A DNA stretch of 5,717 bases from M0108 sp937862735 (GTDB lineage Bacteria; Pseudomonadota; Gammaproteobacteria; Chromatiales; Chromatiaceae), in assembly GCA_937862735.1 (NCBI GenBank), contig CALMDH010000058.1, positions 1 to 5,717 on the forward strand, written 5' to 3'. Below the pieces are notes generated by a model. It was not told the origin of the DNA. It saw only the letters and a list, made by a program, of their open reading frames with translations, and searched no databases. The position numbers were made by a program, and so were the translations under genes. Below are positions 5,032 through 5,717 of the stretch, one piece after another. Position 1 is the first letter of the stretch. Every line of letters begins with the position of its first letter.

Positions 5032-5717
5032 ATGAACAAAAGCGCCCTGCCCATCGGCATCCAGACCCTGAGTAAGATCCGGGAGGGTAATTGTTACTAT
5101 GTCGACAAGACCGACTTCGCCCTGCGGCTCATCGCGGAGGGCACCCATTATTTCCTCTCCCGCCCGCGGCGCTTCGGCAAGTCCCTGTTTCTGGACACCC
5201 TGGCGGAACTGTTCGCGGGTAACCAGGTCCTGTTCCGGGGGCTGGCGGCCGAGAGCCGCTGGGACTGGTCGCGGCGCTACCCGGTGATCCGGCTGAGCTT
5301 TGGCGGTGGGGTAGTCCGGCAGCCGGGCGAACTTGACGCCAAGATCGGCGAGCAGTTGGCCGTCAATCAAGAGGCGCTGGGTATCTCATGCACGCAGCCG
5401 ACGCTGGGTGGCTGTTTCGCGGAGTTGATTCGCAAGGCCCATGCCACCACCGGCGAGCGCGTGGTGGTGCTGGTGGATGAATACGACAAGCCCATCCTGG
5501 ACAATATCACCGCGCCGGAGATGGCCCGTGCCATGCGCGATGGCCTGCGCGATCTCTATTCGGTGATCAAGGATTCGGACGCGCATATCCGCTTCGTCTT
5601 CCTCACCGGGGTCTCCAAGTTCAGCAAGGTCAGCCTGTTCTCCGGGCTGAACAACCTCAAGGATAGTAGACGTATTCGAGTTTTCGGCTTTTATTTGCCA
5701 ATTATCTGGAAATTTTC
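5032..5717 (+). CDS. AAA-ATPase-like / PD-(D/E)XK-associated protein, 3' incomplete and probably interrupted
   Basis: The frame is open from ATG 5032 to the window end (228 codons). The opening LPIGIQTLSKIREGNCYYVD (residues 6-25) is the typical N-terminus of this family, which supports the start although no good ribosome site precedes it. FLSRPRRFGKSLFLDTL (41-57) is the family's Walker A-like P-loop, VVVLVDEYDKP (144-154) is Walker B, and FVFLTGVSKFSKVSLFSGLN (188-207) is the sensor region. Family members normally run to roughly 500-600 residues, with an AAA-ATPase-like domain followed by a PD-(D/E)XK nuclease-like domain. Their cellular role is poorly known. Here the match ends at Asp211 (base 5664). 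The next residues, SRRIRVFGFYLPIIWKF, do not continue the expected region, and the DNA becomes AT-rich. The C-terminal nuclease-like domain is therefore not seen, and the copy may be disrupted. What lies past 5717 is unknown. Confidence 0.88.
   Translation, partial: MNKSALPIGIQTLSKIREGNCYYVDKTDFALRLIAEGTHYFLSRPRRFGKSLFLDTLAELFAGNQVLFRGLAAESRWDWSRRYPVIRLSFGGGVVRQPGELDAKIGEQLAVNQEALGISCTQPTLGGCFAELIRKAHATTGERVVVLVDEYDKPILDNITAPEMARAMRDGLRDLYSVIKDSDAHIRFVFLTGVSKFSKVSLFSGLNNLKDSRRIRVFGFYLPIIWKF
5665..5717. mobile_element. Possible end of an inserted element (AT-rich tail of window)
   Basis: These 53 bases contain 18 G or C (about 34%), against GC-rich sequence in the ATPase gene just before. The junction falls in the middle of a conserved coding block. 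This suggests the edge of an insertion sequence or other foreign DNA inside the ATPase gene. I cannot identify terminal inverted repeats or a target duplication because the far end lies outside the window. A rearrangement or assembly join is the alternative. Confidence 0.4.

Noticed and set aside
4783..5370. A 195-codon minus-strand frame running from the ATPase gene into the spacer
   Set aside because: Its first half is antisense to clear ATPase motifs, and the rest covers the hairpin region. No family resemblance.

Overview
The window is GC-rich DNA, except for its last ~53 bases and parts of one intergenic region. It reads as a chromosomal segment of a high-GC gammaproteobacterium. A purple sulfur bacterium or close relative (Chromatiales) is my best guess. 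That guess rests on the alaC-hom gene order, an RpfE-type gene beside hom, and the presence of both a Uma2 nuclease and an AAA-ATPase-like/PD-(D/E)XK gene, families that are abundant in such genomes. It is an inference, not a demonstrated assignment.

Layout from left to right: (1) bases 1-87 hold the last 28 codons of an unrecognised plus-strand gene. (2) A minus-strand cluster follows, read from right to left: alaC-type alanine aminotransferase (4592-3393, GTG start), a 123-bp gap, homoserine dehydrogenase hom (3269-1956), an RpfE-type protein (1959-679, probable TTG start overlapping the hom stop), and a Uma2-family putative endonuclease (682-89, ATGA overlap with the gene before it). The Uma2 gene converges on the left-edge gene with one base between the stop codons. 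(3) Bases 4593-5031 are a 439-bp divergent intergenic region. It has no convincing gene but carries a cluster of short degenerate repeats and a strong hairpin. (4) From 5032 a plus-strand AAA-ATPase-like gene of the PD-(D/E)XK-associated family runs off the right edge. Its family resemblance stops abruptly at about base 5664, where AT-rich unrelated sequence begins.

The cluster joins core amino-acid metabolism to accessory genes. AlaC links pyruvate and alanine, and Hom makes homoserine for threonine and methionine. The two downstream genes have no obvious role in that pathway but are physically locked into the same transcript by overlapping start and stop codons. The main points for a second look are the apparent interruption of the ATPase gene, the ATGA coupling of a Uma2 nuclease to the hom operon, the absence of thrC immediately after hom, and the RpfE-type protein, whose biochemical function is uncertain. 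I see no CRISPR array, tRNA, rRNA or complete mobile element, and no strong evidence for an entirely new system.
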